Positions 1-11,567 of a stretch of DNA of 64,000 nucleotides are shown one piece after another; the first letter of the stretch is position 1, and the number at the start of each line of letters is the position of its first letter. A program made the translations under genes and the position numbers. Below the pieces are notes generated by a model. The model was not told the DNA's origin, made no database searches, and was given only the letters and a program-made list of their open reading frames with translations. The DNA comes from Macrotrachela quadricornifera (taxonomy: Eukaryota > Rotifera > Eurotatoria > Philodinida > Philodinidae). Location of the stretch: the NCBI GenBank assembly GCA_022393335.1, contig JAJEKB010019987.1, positions 1-64,000 on the forward strand. Reading direction: 5' to 3'.

Positions 1-178
1 CATGTATATGTATATATATGTGCATATATATACTGAACGAAGAAAAGAAGAATAGGATGATATAACGAAGCATATTGCCTATGATGAATGGAAGTTTTAC
101 ATCAATTTTTTTGTTTCGATGAGAAGTCGAATATATATGTGAAAGAAAATAGATAGAACTACGGATATTTATCGATGA

Positions 179-466
179 GATGAAAAAACTAATCTATATA
201 GATGGATACGTTTTCTTAAAAAAAATGAAAGGTTCAACATCGAGCAGGAACTTCACCATTACGAATATAAAAAAAAAAGCCATTTATCAATAGATAATGA
301 AGTGGCTAATAAAATTGGTCGATATTTTAGTAATTTATCATATGGTATTGTTGAATCAGTTCTTGCATCTATTATTGTCCTTTCGTTCGGTGATAATGTT
401 GAAAAAAAGCTTGTCGTATTGCTTCAATATATTCATGTTCATATCGAGAATCTAAGCGTTGAATAG
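179..466 (+). other. Unidentified open stretch, possible degraded exon
   Basis: Ninety-five sense codons are open in one frame, ending at TAG 464-466. There is no usable ATG near the start. The predicted peptide has a basic start, then a mixed amphipathic stretch (for example IDNEVANKIGRYFSNLSYGI), so it reads more like protein than most of the surrounding AT-rich DNA. I do not recognise the family. It could be part of a decayed gene or transposon, or a chance open frame. Confidence 0.25.
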
Positions 467-924
467 TAACTGTTGCTTTAACTTAATTATACTCATTTAA
501 ATCATCCTATCTTCGCTTTGCTTGAATATGAATATTAAGTTTAGAATGAAATGGTAAACTAGCATTAAGTGATATACATTGACCATGTTCTTTTTAATTG
601 CAGCTAAAAGTGAATTACTACGTAGGAATAGGTTCTTCTTTAAATGGAATAGGAGATTCATTACTCCAATGTACAGTACATCAATGAGGTTGATGACTTG
701 GTACTGTATCATAGATGCTAGACAGTAGTATAAGAAAAAATTCAAATACAGTTCGTTCTCATTGTGAATCAGAAGATTTTTTTTCATGAGCTTGCTCATT
801 CGGATATAGATGGGAATGATGAAGATGGTGTAGTTGTACGATGTAAATCAATATATAGTTGATGAAGGATTACAAGTCCTTGTAATTTTGATTGCAAGTT
901 GATAAAATGTTTTCTAAATTATAG

Positions 925-1134
925 GAAAAAAAGTATTCTTCAACTGACAAACAACTACTCACTCTGAGTGAACATGGAGAAAAACGTATAAAACATTTCT
1001 GGTTATTTGTTATTTTAGCAGAACCCATAAAGCAATTAATGATATTCTATTTGAATTGCATTTATGATCCACTATTTAAATCTCGAAATAGGATATCATT
1101 CAAAATGAATAGCTTTCAATCAATTCAAGTATGA
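925..1134 (+). other. Unidentified open stretch after a 3' splice site
   Basis: An ATTATAG acceptor at about 918-924 is followed by an open frame to TGA 1132-1134. The predicted peptide contains a hydrophobic central part (for example HFWLFVILAEPIKQLMIFYL). It could be a terminal exon of a decayed gene together with the stretches at 179-466 and 2179-2328, but no joining structure could be proved. Family not recognised. Confidence 0.22.
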
Positions 1135-2178
1135 ACTACTACTATCTGTTTCAAAATAGGGAAGACCTGCGATTTGCACCATTAGAAAGAGGAATATTAG
1201 GGGCATCGAAATATCAAAACTCGCTTCTCCCTGAGGGTGAGGGTGAGAATATATTTAAAGTAAATAAGTACCTTCGATACATGTCACATCATTTTTGGAT
1301 AAACAAGAAGTAACGAAAAATAATTCTATTGGTTCAAACAAATTAAGACAAGCTACACACATTTTTGGGTGTAGTGTGAATGTAGCTTGTCTTAGACGTG
1401 ATTTATAGAGCGTCGCTGATATGCAGAAGTCATCTCTTTGTCCTCTATAATGTTCTTTTTCTTTTGTCAATTGTTTGATTGGCTGAGTTCTTTCTGTTTT
1501 AAAAGATTATTCATTTAGCCTTTGTCATTATGATGATAGTGGCTAAATATGCCTTTGTTTAGTATTCATGAAAAAATTCATATAAATTGGCATATTTTTG
1601 TATGTTTCATTCAAAACAAAAATTTAGTTGTGGTGATGAATTTAGATAAGGGGATGGGGAACTTTTACCTTCCTTTCGAGAAAGAATCTTCGATTTTTTT
1701 GCAGTATAAAATGAGTTTATACTATCTTGGATGAGCCTTAAAAATGACTATTGTCTATAACTGCTCCTCTTCAGAAAAATGTTCCCGTCTCTTCCAAAAT
1801 GCTAGATCCGCCACTGTTTAGTTATGGTGGTGATATATCTTCTTACTGATAAATTCATTTATTTAAATTAGCATACATTTGTTTTATTAAAAGAAAAAAT
1901 TTATTCCTAATAATAGTTTCTTTTTGTTGGATTATTTTGATTTAATCGACACATGTTTGTTTCATTAAAAATACTTGGTACTGTTTTGCTTTATAATTGT
2001 CTTTCTATTCTATTTACCACGGCTTTTCTGTTAATACGATCAATATGACTATGGATGAAGAAAAAAATATATATACCACGTAAAAGAAAAGGTTATAATG
2101 TTTTTATATTGAAAAAAGAGGAGAAAGCAATTACCATATTATTGAACTTTACTTAAAATGTAATACATTTTTATTTAG

Positions 2179-2328
2179 GTCGTTTCTGATAATATTAATG
2201 GTATATCAACTGTTGAACTTAAAAAAGATGTCAAGATGAGAGATGTTTTGATTGCATCATTCATTGATAGAATAAATTTGAATATTAAAGTTGATCAATA
2301 TGATAGTAAATACAATCATTTATATTAG
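2179..2328 (+). other. Unidentified short terminal-exon-like frame
   Basis: A TTTATTTAG acceptor (ending 2178) is followed by 49 open codons and a TAG stop. The peptide (beginning VVSDNINGISTVELKKDV) has normal-looking composition with alternating hydrophobic residues. There is no start codon, so it would have to be a 3' exon. No family was recognised. Confidence 0.22.
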
Positions 2329-5300
2329 TTTGATCGAATATAAATTTATCATTCGACAGACTTTTAATCAGTTGCTATTTTTTTTTATAGGGGTGACCCT
2401 CACCCTCACCCTCAAGATTGTTTTGATTTTATTGTTAAAGTTTTTATTGTATTAAAAGACTTATTTATAAGAATAAAATTTTTGTTTGAATAAAAGATGC
2501 GGTTTCAAGATAAAAACATAGTTTTTTTGATTATTCACAAATAAATGTGTGGTCAAATCAAAGGAATTTCATATAATGATGGATAAAAGATCGTATGAAG
2601 ACGACTGGTGTATGTCCCCATTTTTAAGTTAATATTTTCTATTGAAGGACGAAGGACGTTTTGGGGTCGACTTCTACACCATATGATTCAAACTTAAAGC
2701 TATTTTTGCAATATGAATATCACTTATGAAGCTTTTCAAAAGTGCCCAATAATTGCCTACAAAAATATATTTTGAAGTCTTTTCCATACCATATATCCTC
2801 TATCTTATGGTAAGAACTATGTAACATTTGGAATTCGGTATCTATGGTGTAAATTATTTTTGAAAGTAGTAAACGATTTTGTAAGTGAATAACTGATGAG
2901 AAATGATACAGAATTGTACTGTTTATTTGATTGTAGTTCAAGTATAGTAGATTATACTCAAACTTTACCTTCTAACGCTGTTACCTAATCCTTTCTTGAA
3001 ATATTGTACCTATATTTTGATTGAAATTTATAATGAATGACCAGTTTCTCATTGTTGATAATGTGTGTATTTAGATGTATTCGTTCCTAGATCTATACTT
3101 ATCGTTAATGAACAGTTTGACTAACTAAAACCATGATGAATATATGACATGTCTCTATGACGTTATTTGCTGATTATCATGATCATCAAAGATTTTAAGA
3201 TTTTCTCTTCTTTTTTCATGGAATAGAATATAAGGAATCATTATCTTCATCATTTGATGCAACAAAGTGATTCATAAATTCATTATCACCAAGTTAATCA
3301 AAGTATGAGTCAGATGATTGATTTCTTGAAGCAAGAATTTAATGGCGTTGGTATGCCGACAACCATGTTCTAGCTGCATGATGTGAACGGTTCATGTATA
3401 CATAGACGTATATCATTGACAAAAAACTAATTCATTATGCATTAAAACAGTTTTGAACATTTGTCAGTAAAAAAAAGTAGCTATTGTTTGATTACTCATA
3501 GATAATACATGAAAAATTTCTTACATTTACTGTACATATTTTCTGCTCTATTATTATTAATCACCAAAAGTAGTACTTTCGAATGTTTCATGTCATATTA
3601 TTAGCTTGGTTGACGAATGAATTTCAACGGTATGCAATTAATATTTGTAGCCTTTTTGAAGCCACAGTCTAAACTGAAGAGTATTTCCTACACAACACAT
3701 GCAATGTACTTATTTTCCAGGATCTCATATGGAACTTTCGTATCTATTGTTAATTTGTATTGATGCTGCAAGAATGGCTTTGGGTCTAAATCATATGGCA
3801 GAGAAGGACAGTACACATTATATAAGTAATAGACTAACGAATGACACTAGAACCAATGTATACTTGACTTTTTGTTATTAATGTTTAGTTTTAGCCTTAA
3901 CCTATCCATATGATTTTGTACAGAATTTGATTCTCTATTCAATGGTATACAAATCGACTATGAAATTAACTGAAAATTTCTCTGAAACCAAATAATTCTT
4001 TGTTCTCACTGTCACTACCCTAAATCATTTAGGAGTCTATCTAGTCGAGTATCAAAGTACGAGAAAAAGTAGATCGATCAAGGTGAGATATTTAGAACTA
4101 ACTACTGACTATAAGCTCTACAATTTCTGAAAGTTTCATGTGAAACTACGCGTGTTTCTTATATGGGCCAAAATCTATTCAAAACGTTCCACGTTCCTTA
4201 AAAAGATATCTTTATACAGAGCTATTATTCTGATGCTTCGATATTTTTATTTTGAAATTTCAATCTATATAAATGTATTGTTCATTATTTTCATATAAGA
4301 ATCTTAATTATAAAATGATTATTAATTATTAATCAAAGTTAATATTTTATTTGTTTATAGAAGTCTATAAAAATCTCCTGAGAATAATTCAACACATAAC
4401 TTATCTATTCTTAACAAGTTTTTCAACAGCCAAGTTACACCAATAAAAAAAAAAGAAAAGGAAAATTATCCAAGATATAAGTCAATATTTTTTCTATAAA
4501 AAAGAATAGATTATAACAATAATAAATTAATATTTATTTCATAATGAATATATTTATTAATATAATAAAACATAATCTATAGAGAATTCCTATAGTATAT
4601 TCTTCGTCTTTTTCACGTGATGTTGATAAGATTACATAGCTTGTCAAATGACCAACAAAAGCTTATCTATTCTTTCTTTTTTTCTTCGTATTCTTCTATG
4701 AGAAGAAAAAGATAAAAATGTTATATCTAACTTAATCTTTCTTTTCTTTTTTCTTTTTTTTTTTTATTATACTAAATTTATTCTTTCTAAATCTGATTCA
4801 ACATTATTTTAATAAAAGAATAAATAACCACATTTTCTTTTTTTTTATTCGAAAATCAATTATCACAATTTTTAGATTCTATCAATTTCTAATATAATTT
4901 CGTATTTTCTTTCCTTTTTTTTTTGTTTCTCCTTTCTTTGTTCTTTTTTCTTTTTTCTTTCTTCTCCTTCTGCTTCTTCTTCTTCTTCTTATGCATACTA
5001 ACCTCTAATATTGCCATCGTCATCGTTACAAGCTCTTAGAGCACACAACCCAGGATGTAAGGAAGTATGCTAGCAAAAGAAAAGAACAGTTCTCCTCGAG
5101 AATGACGAGTTCAGAAAAAAAGATGTTTTATATATATAGTATAATCTGTTTTTTTTCTCAAAAAAAAAGAACTAATCAAGTTGTAGTAGAGAAAATTTTT
5201 CTATTGTGTAACTAGAGAAAAACAACGATCATCCACTCGTGCATGATTCAACAGTGACAGATGTTATTTCAGGTGATCGTGGTTACCTTATGATATACAC

Positions 5301-5952
5301 GTTTGAGCGATAGTTGAGAGAGAACAGAGAAATCAGCAGCTGTAATATATTTACTTTAGATTTATAACAAATTTTCATGTAACAATGCATATACACGATG
5401 TTAGTAAGTTAAATTAGAGAAAGAGAAAAGAAGTTTAAAAGATATTGTATTTTATTTTTATATTTATTATCAAATATTTTTAAGAGAGTATTGTTAGAAA
5501 AAATTTGAGTATAAGTTTCAATCAATCAAGAATAAATTAATATTATTGATAATATTATTAATAGTTGTTAAGACTAGAAAGAGAGAGAAACTGGCAAATA
5601 AAATGGAGTCTAGGTCAGAATAAATATTGATTATAGAAGTCTATTTATTTGCTCATGAAAAAGAACGAAAAGAATTGACAACTGTCGACAATTACTAGTC
5701 GGTTTTCTTTTATTTAAATGAAAATCAATTCACGTGATTTTTTTTTCATTTTCTTTTATCGAAGACTTAAAAAGATTATTACAGGTGATTTTTTTAATTC
5801 TACATGCCTTTAAATATTAGAATATATCTGTTTTTATTTAAATAAAAACAAAAATTTTATAAATACTTGCATTTCATTTTCTATTTATTTATTTCAGTTA
5901 ATTAAAGAACAGTGATTTTTCTTTATTGTGAAGCAAATCATTATCATTCTAT

Positions 5953-8900
5953 ATGTTTCCTCGTCGTTATTTACGTCGTAGTCTATTAGCAGTGCTTCTT
6001 TTACCCATTATTTTATTAGGTTTATTTGCTATTTATCAAAATCGTCATGTGATATTCTATAAAATTCCATCACATGATGATCATCATCATCATCATCACC
6101 ATCATAATGAAGATGACTCTCATATTTCACGTAACACTCTTCCAAATCATAAAATACAACATAATTTTCAATCAAAATATTTACCAAACAATAGTAAGAT
6201 ATCATCTAAAATAAATATTAATGATCAACAAAAAATAAAAAATTTATTATCAAATCCACAAACAATAATTCCATCTTACAATGCATTTAATAATAATAAT
6301 GATAATAATAATCAACCAATACAAAATTTGAATTCTTTGCAACAAAATTCTCTTCTGTTAAATCAAAAAACAGTATTACCAGTTATAGAAACAAAAACTC
6401 TTCAAAATTTTGTACATCTTGATTTAAAAGGTGCTGCACCAAAAATAGTTTATTATGAAAAATTATTTCCATATTTAAAACAACTTGGTGCTAATGGTAT
6501 ACTTATTGAATATGAAGATATGTTTCCATTTACACATAATTTATCAATTATAAAACATGATCTTGCTTATTCAAAAGATGATATTAAAAAAATATTAGAA
6601 TTAGCTGAACAAAATAATTTAAAAGTTATGCCATTATTACAAGTTTATGGTCATTTAGAATATGTTCTTAAATTAAAAGAATTTATGCATTTAAGAGAAG
6701 ATAAACGATATCCACAAGTAATCACACCATGTCTTGAAGAAAGTTATAAATTATTATTTGGTATAATATTATTTAAATATTAAAGAAATTTTATTTTATC
6801 GTATTTTTTTTTAGAAATGATTGATCAAATGTTATTACTTCATCCATTGGTTTCATATCTTCATATTGGTTGTGATGAAGTATATTATCGTTTAGTTCAT
6901 CCACAATGTATTAATCTTCATTTTCGTGATGATGCAGATTTATTTATCAGGTAAAATTTATTTATTTTATACAGGAAAAAAAAAGAAAAAGAAGACATAC
7001 AAATTTTTATCCGAATACTTTTTCATCTGCATAACATACATATAAAAAACCATCTGTATCTTTATTGTCATTATATAAAATTTCCATAGTTGAACTTAAT
7101 ACTGGTTGTTTACCATATAGACCAATATAAAAGAATAATGCATGTTCAGCTCGTAAACGTAAACGTCGTCGAATATTATAAGCAAATTGTCCAAATGATA
7201 ATTCAGATGGTACAAGAAATTTTTCATTTTCAAGACGTCCTAATGTTATTTCATTACATGATGATGAATTTGAAAATGAACGAAATAATGATGTTGATAA
7301 TATTGATGACGATGATGATGGTGATGATAATAATAATGGTTGAACAATAACAGGAATACGATCAGGATAACGTCGTCGAATACGTTCAGATTCGAATCGA
7401 CGTTGTTCAATAGAATGTTCATGTTTATATTGCCAGTTCATTGTATATGATATGAATGATTGTGAACACGTTAGTCTTTCTTCTTTTTTTTTTTTTTGTT
7501 GTATATTACCGGTACCAATACCGTTTTTTTGACAGGTTCGAGAGGGCAAAGGGCGTGTTCACAGTTATGTAATGAGAAAAAGAAGAGGTTAGCAGCACCT
7601 AATTGCTAATACACATTTAATGATCGGATCCAAACAGCAGTAACGACAAGTAAAAGAGAATAAAACAGAAAGAACACGAACGTGTCGTTGTGCATATACT
7701 ACACATATACATACACGTATTCAATCCTTCTTCCTCTGCTTCTTCTTCTTCTGCCTTTTATTTTATTTATTATGATAATTTTTTTCAATTGATGACAGTA
7801 TACGAAAGAACAACTCAGAAGGTGATGACATTCTTCTTTACTTTTTAAAATGTTAAATAACCACAAATAAAAAGGTTAGATCTTTACTGTTACTATAAAA
7901 TCTCTTCAATAAAAACTAATGAAAATAAAACAAAAAAAGACTTGTATTAACCTTACACATTCAACTCGTGATTCTTGCAATTTTGTTTCCTTAATTTTAG
8001 ACATGTTACTCGTGTTGCTAAATATATTAAATCAAAACGACCTGAGATTAAATTATTTATTTGGCATGATATGCTTTCACAACTTGCTAATTCAGGATAT
8101 AATAATGTAACAAAGAAATACATATGTATATTATTCAAGTACTTATATATTGTTTTTTTTTGATTGACAGATTACAGAATTAATTGAACTTGTTGTACCA
8201 ATGGTATGGGCATATGTTGATGATGTTAAACCATGGTTTGATGATTCATTTTGGATGAGGTAAGATTTAATAGATGTAATTAAATAATAATTATTTCTTT
8301 TTAAATGAATAAAAAAAAATTTGAAGAGAATTATGAAGGACAATATCGAATATTTGATATGAATATACATTGATAAACTCAAAATTGATACATAATACTA
8401 ATAGAAAGAAATTTTAAGATAAAAATTTTATTAAGCTTTTGTCTGATACATATATATATATAATAAATATATTCGAGGTGTTCAAGAATAATGATAGATG
8501 ATCATTCAATTCAAGGTTCTATTTTAACAGATAAATACTTGAAATAAGATCAAAAGATTGATAATTATAAGTTATATTCAAGCAAACAACTTATATATGC
8601 AATAGCTCTTAGCTCATTTTTTTTCTTTGACACAAATAAAAACGAATGTATAAAATATTTTTCTTTTTTGACTATAATATAAGTAAAGAATATTTTTGTT
8701 TCGAATAAACATATAATTTAATTCTATATTCATAATAATGATATATATGAGAGAGACCAACTGACAGGATGTTCCGTTTTGATACAGTCCTATTGCAAGG
8801 ATAAAACCTACTATTATCCGAACCATATAAGAAAGGATCCTACATAACTCTAGATTGGTCCGAATAGTAGCATTAGCTTTTCTCTACGGGCAATAGTAGG

Positions 8901-9823
8901 TTTTATCCTTCCAATAGGACTGTATTAAAACGGAACATTCTGTCAGATGGTCATTTTCATATTTATAGATTTGCAATATTTCCTGAAGTATGGGTAGCAA
9001 GTTCGTACAAGGGTTCATCCGGTGAAATAACAACAATGAGTTATATTGGTCATCATCAACGTAATCAACAAACATGGCTTGAAGCAATGTATACAGCATC
9101 TCAAAGATTTAAAGTTAATTTTACTGGTATAGCTGTCACTGGTTGGTCTCGTTATGATCATATGCTTTCATTATGTGAATTTATTCCTTCATCAATACCT
9201 TCACTTGCATATGCTTTACAAACAATTGTTCATGGTCATATAACAAATGAATTAAATGAAACAATATCTCGAACAATATTAGGTTGTAATCAAATACCAT
9301 TATGGGAACGATCAACATATCCAACATTTGTAGCATGTTCATTTCCAGGTAAATTTTAAAAAATTTATTAATTAAAATTTTTATTTTTTTGTTTATATAT
9401 ATAGGTCATGAATTATATGAAATAATGTATCAATATGATAATGTAATGCGACAATATGATGAAACAATGTCATTTGTACGTTTATATATAACAGATATAC
9501 ATATGCGCCAAAATTATATTCATTATAAACGTGGTGAAGAATGTTTTGAACGTTTAATTTCTTTAGAAAAACAAATGATTCATTTTATTGATGCATTTCA
9601 AAATGCTTGTTTAATTTTTTTTACACCTGATATTGGTACAGAATGGTTACAAACATATTTTATGCGTGTATTTAAAGAAGTTCAACAGCGTACAAATTTT
9701 CTTGAACGTACATTAAAAACTCAATCATCATGGTCACAACGTCCATTGCCAAAAAATGTTTCAAAAATTTTTATTAAAAAACGAAATATTACAATAAATA
9801 GTTTATCACAAACTTTTCAATAG
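5953..9823 (+). CDS. HEXD: Hexosaminidase D-like GH20 glycosidase, membrane-anchored
   Basis: Six exons give 645 aa: 5953-6760, 6815-6950, 8001-8106, 8171-8259, 8969-9348, 9405-9823. All junctions are GT-AG and in phase. HEXD enzymes remove terminal beta-linked N-acetylhexosamine, preferring GalNAc. The domain begins with FVHLDLKGAAPK and LGANGILIEYEDMFP. Exon 2 encodes HIGCDEVYY, the Asp-Glu catalytic pair of family GH20. Exon 5 carries TGWSRYDHM, typical of HEXD. Unlike human HEXD, which is nucleocytoplasmic, this protein starts with about 10 basic residues and a hydrophobic segment (roughly residues 13-27), predicting a signal anchor. A His8 run and a 90-residue Asn/Gln-rich linker follow. 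Intron 2 (1050 bp) contains an antisense Atg8 gene and intron 4 (709 bp) a MITE; the other introns are 54-64 bp. A TTTCAG site 55 nt before the ATG may be a trans-splice acceptor. Confidence 0.88.
7007..7441 (-). CDS. Atg8/GABARAP-family ubiquitin-like protein, nested gene
   Basis: Single-exon gene of 144 aa, antisense inside intron 2 of the HEXD gene. Atg8 proteins are conjugated to phosphatidylethanolamine and drive autophagosome growth and cargo binding. Recognised segments in order: MNWQYKHEHSIEQRRFESER, then IRRRYPDRIPVIV, EKFLVPSELSFGQFAYNIRR, LRLRAEHALFF and YADEKVFG. The start was chosen because the family begins with this helix; an in-frame ATG at 7549 would add 36 unrelated residues. 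Two oddities: a Ser/Leu-rich insert of about 25 residues follows PVIV, where GABARAP has a short loop, and the stop codon directly follows the C-terminal Gly, so no Atg4 trimming would be needed. Lack of introns suggests a retrocopy. AATAAA-like signals for it fall close to the HEXD intron donor at 6951. Confidence 0.85.
   Translation of the reverse strand: MNWQYKHEHSIEQRRFESERIRRRYPDRIPVIVQPLLLSSPSSSSSILSTSLFRSFSNSSSCNEITLGRLENEKFLVPSELSFGQFAYNIRRRLRLRAEHALFFYIGLYGKQPVLSSTMEILYNDNKDTDGFLYVCYADEKVFG
8754..8952. mobile_element. MITE, family A copy 1, in HEXD intron 4
   Basis: Two arms of about 55-60 bp (8754-8815 and 8891-8952) are inverted complements of each other with only about five mismatches. 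The outermost matching bases are GACCA then CTGACAG. The short centre holds no ORF. The core GTTTTATCCTT, a GGATCCT box and a TCCGAA box are shared with the inverted repeat at 46.6 kb. The element ends 16 bp before the splice acceptor of HEXD exon 5. A non-autonomous DNA transposon is the simplest reading; the target duplication is not obvious. Confidence 0.75.
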
Positions 9824-10357
9824 ATTAAATAGAATAATGAACAGTTATGTTCTAGTCACATTTTGTGGAATAGGATATTTTTTATTTATTAAAAAAAAAA
9901 AAGAGAATGTGTATAATGGTTGTTTTTCATGCATTCCATGCATGAGGTTTTTTTTTCTTGCTTGTTATTGTTGTTCTTTAAAAAATTGTTTGTTTTTTCT
10001 TTTGTATAAAGCGAATGATAAAAGACAGTTAATAATAAATGAATTTCATTCATATAACGATTCAAGTATATGTCCTTCTTCTATATTAAAAGAAAGATTA
10101 TAAAATCATTTAAAATAACAAACTATTGAACCAATTTATTCGTTTCTAAATAACTCGAATTTCGCTTATATTATTATCCATCATCGTTGCTTTTAAATGT
10201 TAAAATTAAATGAAACGAATACTCAATGTAGATTTAATAGTGATTTCGTTAGAATATTTGTCTATTATTACAAATGTACAATGTGGTCTTCAAGTCTTTA
10301 GCAATAAAAATATCGACAAAAATAATATTTTTATTAATAAAACTAATTTTCGGTATT
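9824..10357. other. Convergent intergenic region
   Basis: This lies between the stop codons of the HEXD gene (plus) and the transporter gene (minus). It should contain both 3' UTRs and poly(A) sites. It is AT-rich, with an A-run near 9891-9902. No further gene seen. Confidence 0.6.
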
Positions 10358-11567
10358 TCATACATTATTATTATTAATTTCAAGAGTATTTTCATTGATT
10401 ATTTGATTTTTTCGTTCTTGTTTATTAGTTAAATAACGATCAATAGACAAAATAATCGCAGATAATACAATCAATGTTGCACCAATATAAAATAACCAAG
10501 ATTTTGTTTCACGAAAAAATATATATTGTAATATAACAGCCCAAACTATATCAAGTGAACCAAGAATTGCTATTACTTGTACATTTTCTCGTTTTAATGC
10601 TTTTGCAATAAATGTATTTGATACTAATTGACAACAACCAACAACAACACCAACTGTACCCATATATTTCCATGGATATGGTCCAGGTTGCCAAATACGA
10701 CGAATAATACTATAAATTAATGAAACAATAAGTGCAGTACTTGTAAAATGAAAATTCATCACAGAATATGGTTGTTTTGTTTTCACCAATTGTTTTCGAG
10801 CAATCATTTGTATTGCTTTTGTTAGAGCTGATATAGAAGCTAAAATAATACCGAAATAATAATACAATGATGTATTTTGAGTAGTGCTAAGAGTTGTAGT
10901 TATAGTTGATGTTGTTGTATTTGATACTATTATTGATGGTTGATCAAATATATGACTTAAATTTTCGATGAAAAACTGAGGTTTAGTAGCAAGTATAAGT
11001 CCAAGAAAAGTTAAAACTATTGCAATTCCATTAACAAATTTAAAAGTATCTTTAAGAAATATAACAGATAATACTGCTGCCCAAACAATATAAGTATATT
11101 TAATTGTATTTAAATCAGATAATGGAAGAAAATAGAATGCAGCTAAATAAGCTAAATTTGTACCATTTGACATTAACATATTTAATGCACAAGCAACAGG
11201 TTGTCCATTTGTATGAAATATATTATAATGTTTATAAAAAGCAGCAAATATACCAAAAACAATAGATTGAATTAAGAAACGAACAATCATGATATCAAAC
11301 ATATCAGCTGGTACTAATTTGAGAGCAAATGTACAACAAGTAAATATTATATTTGCTCCTAACATATACCAAATTCCAGAATGTTCATGTAATCGACGAC
11401 ATACAGTTTTAATAAATGTTGATGTAATTGTTTTATCTTTTTCAGTAAAATTACCGGAGATAGAATAAAGTGGTACTTGTTGTTCTTGTTGCTGTTCATT
11501 ATTCTATATAATGATAAAAATATTTATTTATTATTAAATAAATAAAATAAAATATTAAATATACCAT
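10358..11567 (-). CDS. EamA/SLC35-type multi-pass transporter
   Basis: Two exons: an initiator exon holding only the ATG (11565-11567) and a second exon 11503-10358, with an intron of 61 bp. The product is 382 aa, beginning MNNEQQQEQQ. About ten hydrophobic segments are visible, arranged as two repeats typical of the drug/metabolite transporter superfamily, with a Thr/Ser-rich loop near the middle. Segments such as YIVWAAVLSVIFLKD and LGSLDIVWAVILQYIFFRET match the paired EamA repeats of SLC35F/SLC35G-like proteins. These act in plasma or endomembranes; the substrate cannot be told from the sequence. If the one-codon exon is wrong, the next in-frame ATG at 11365 would give 335 aa and lose the cytosolic N-terminus. 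It is convergent with HEXD. Confidence 0.78.

Larger units (their letters stand above)
1..5952. other. Gene-poor left end with coding-like scraps
   Basis: No complete gene could be built here. Three unidentified open stretches (179-466, 925-1134, 2179-2328, all plus strand) look coding-like and are listed separately. TGAGGG-type G-rich hexamers occur in opposite orientation near 1232-1247 and 2396-2414. A possible hAT-type transposon end lies near 1796-1818. From about 4.4 to 5.9 kb the sequence is very AT-rich, with poly-pyrimidine tracts (for example TTC repeats around 4966-4990). This part probably contains the promoter and 5' region of the hexosaminidase gene that starts at 5953. Confidence 0.6.

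Noticed and set aside
497..799. 100-codon minus-strand frame at the left end
   Set aside because: Composition is that of translated AT-rich DNA (Leu/Tyr/Asn/Ile), with no domain, signal or splice sites.
1342..1396. Hairpin AAGACAAGCTACA ... TGTAGCTTGTCTT
   Set aside because: A 13-bp perfect stem with a 23-nt loop is striking, but it has no gene context, no second copy seen in the window and no terminator role expected in a eukaryote.
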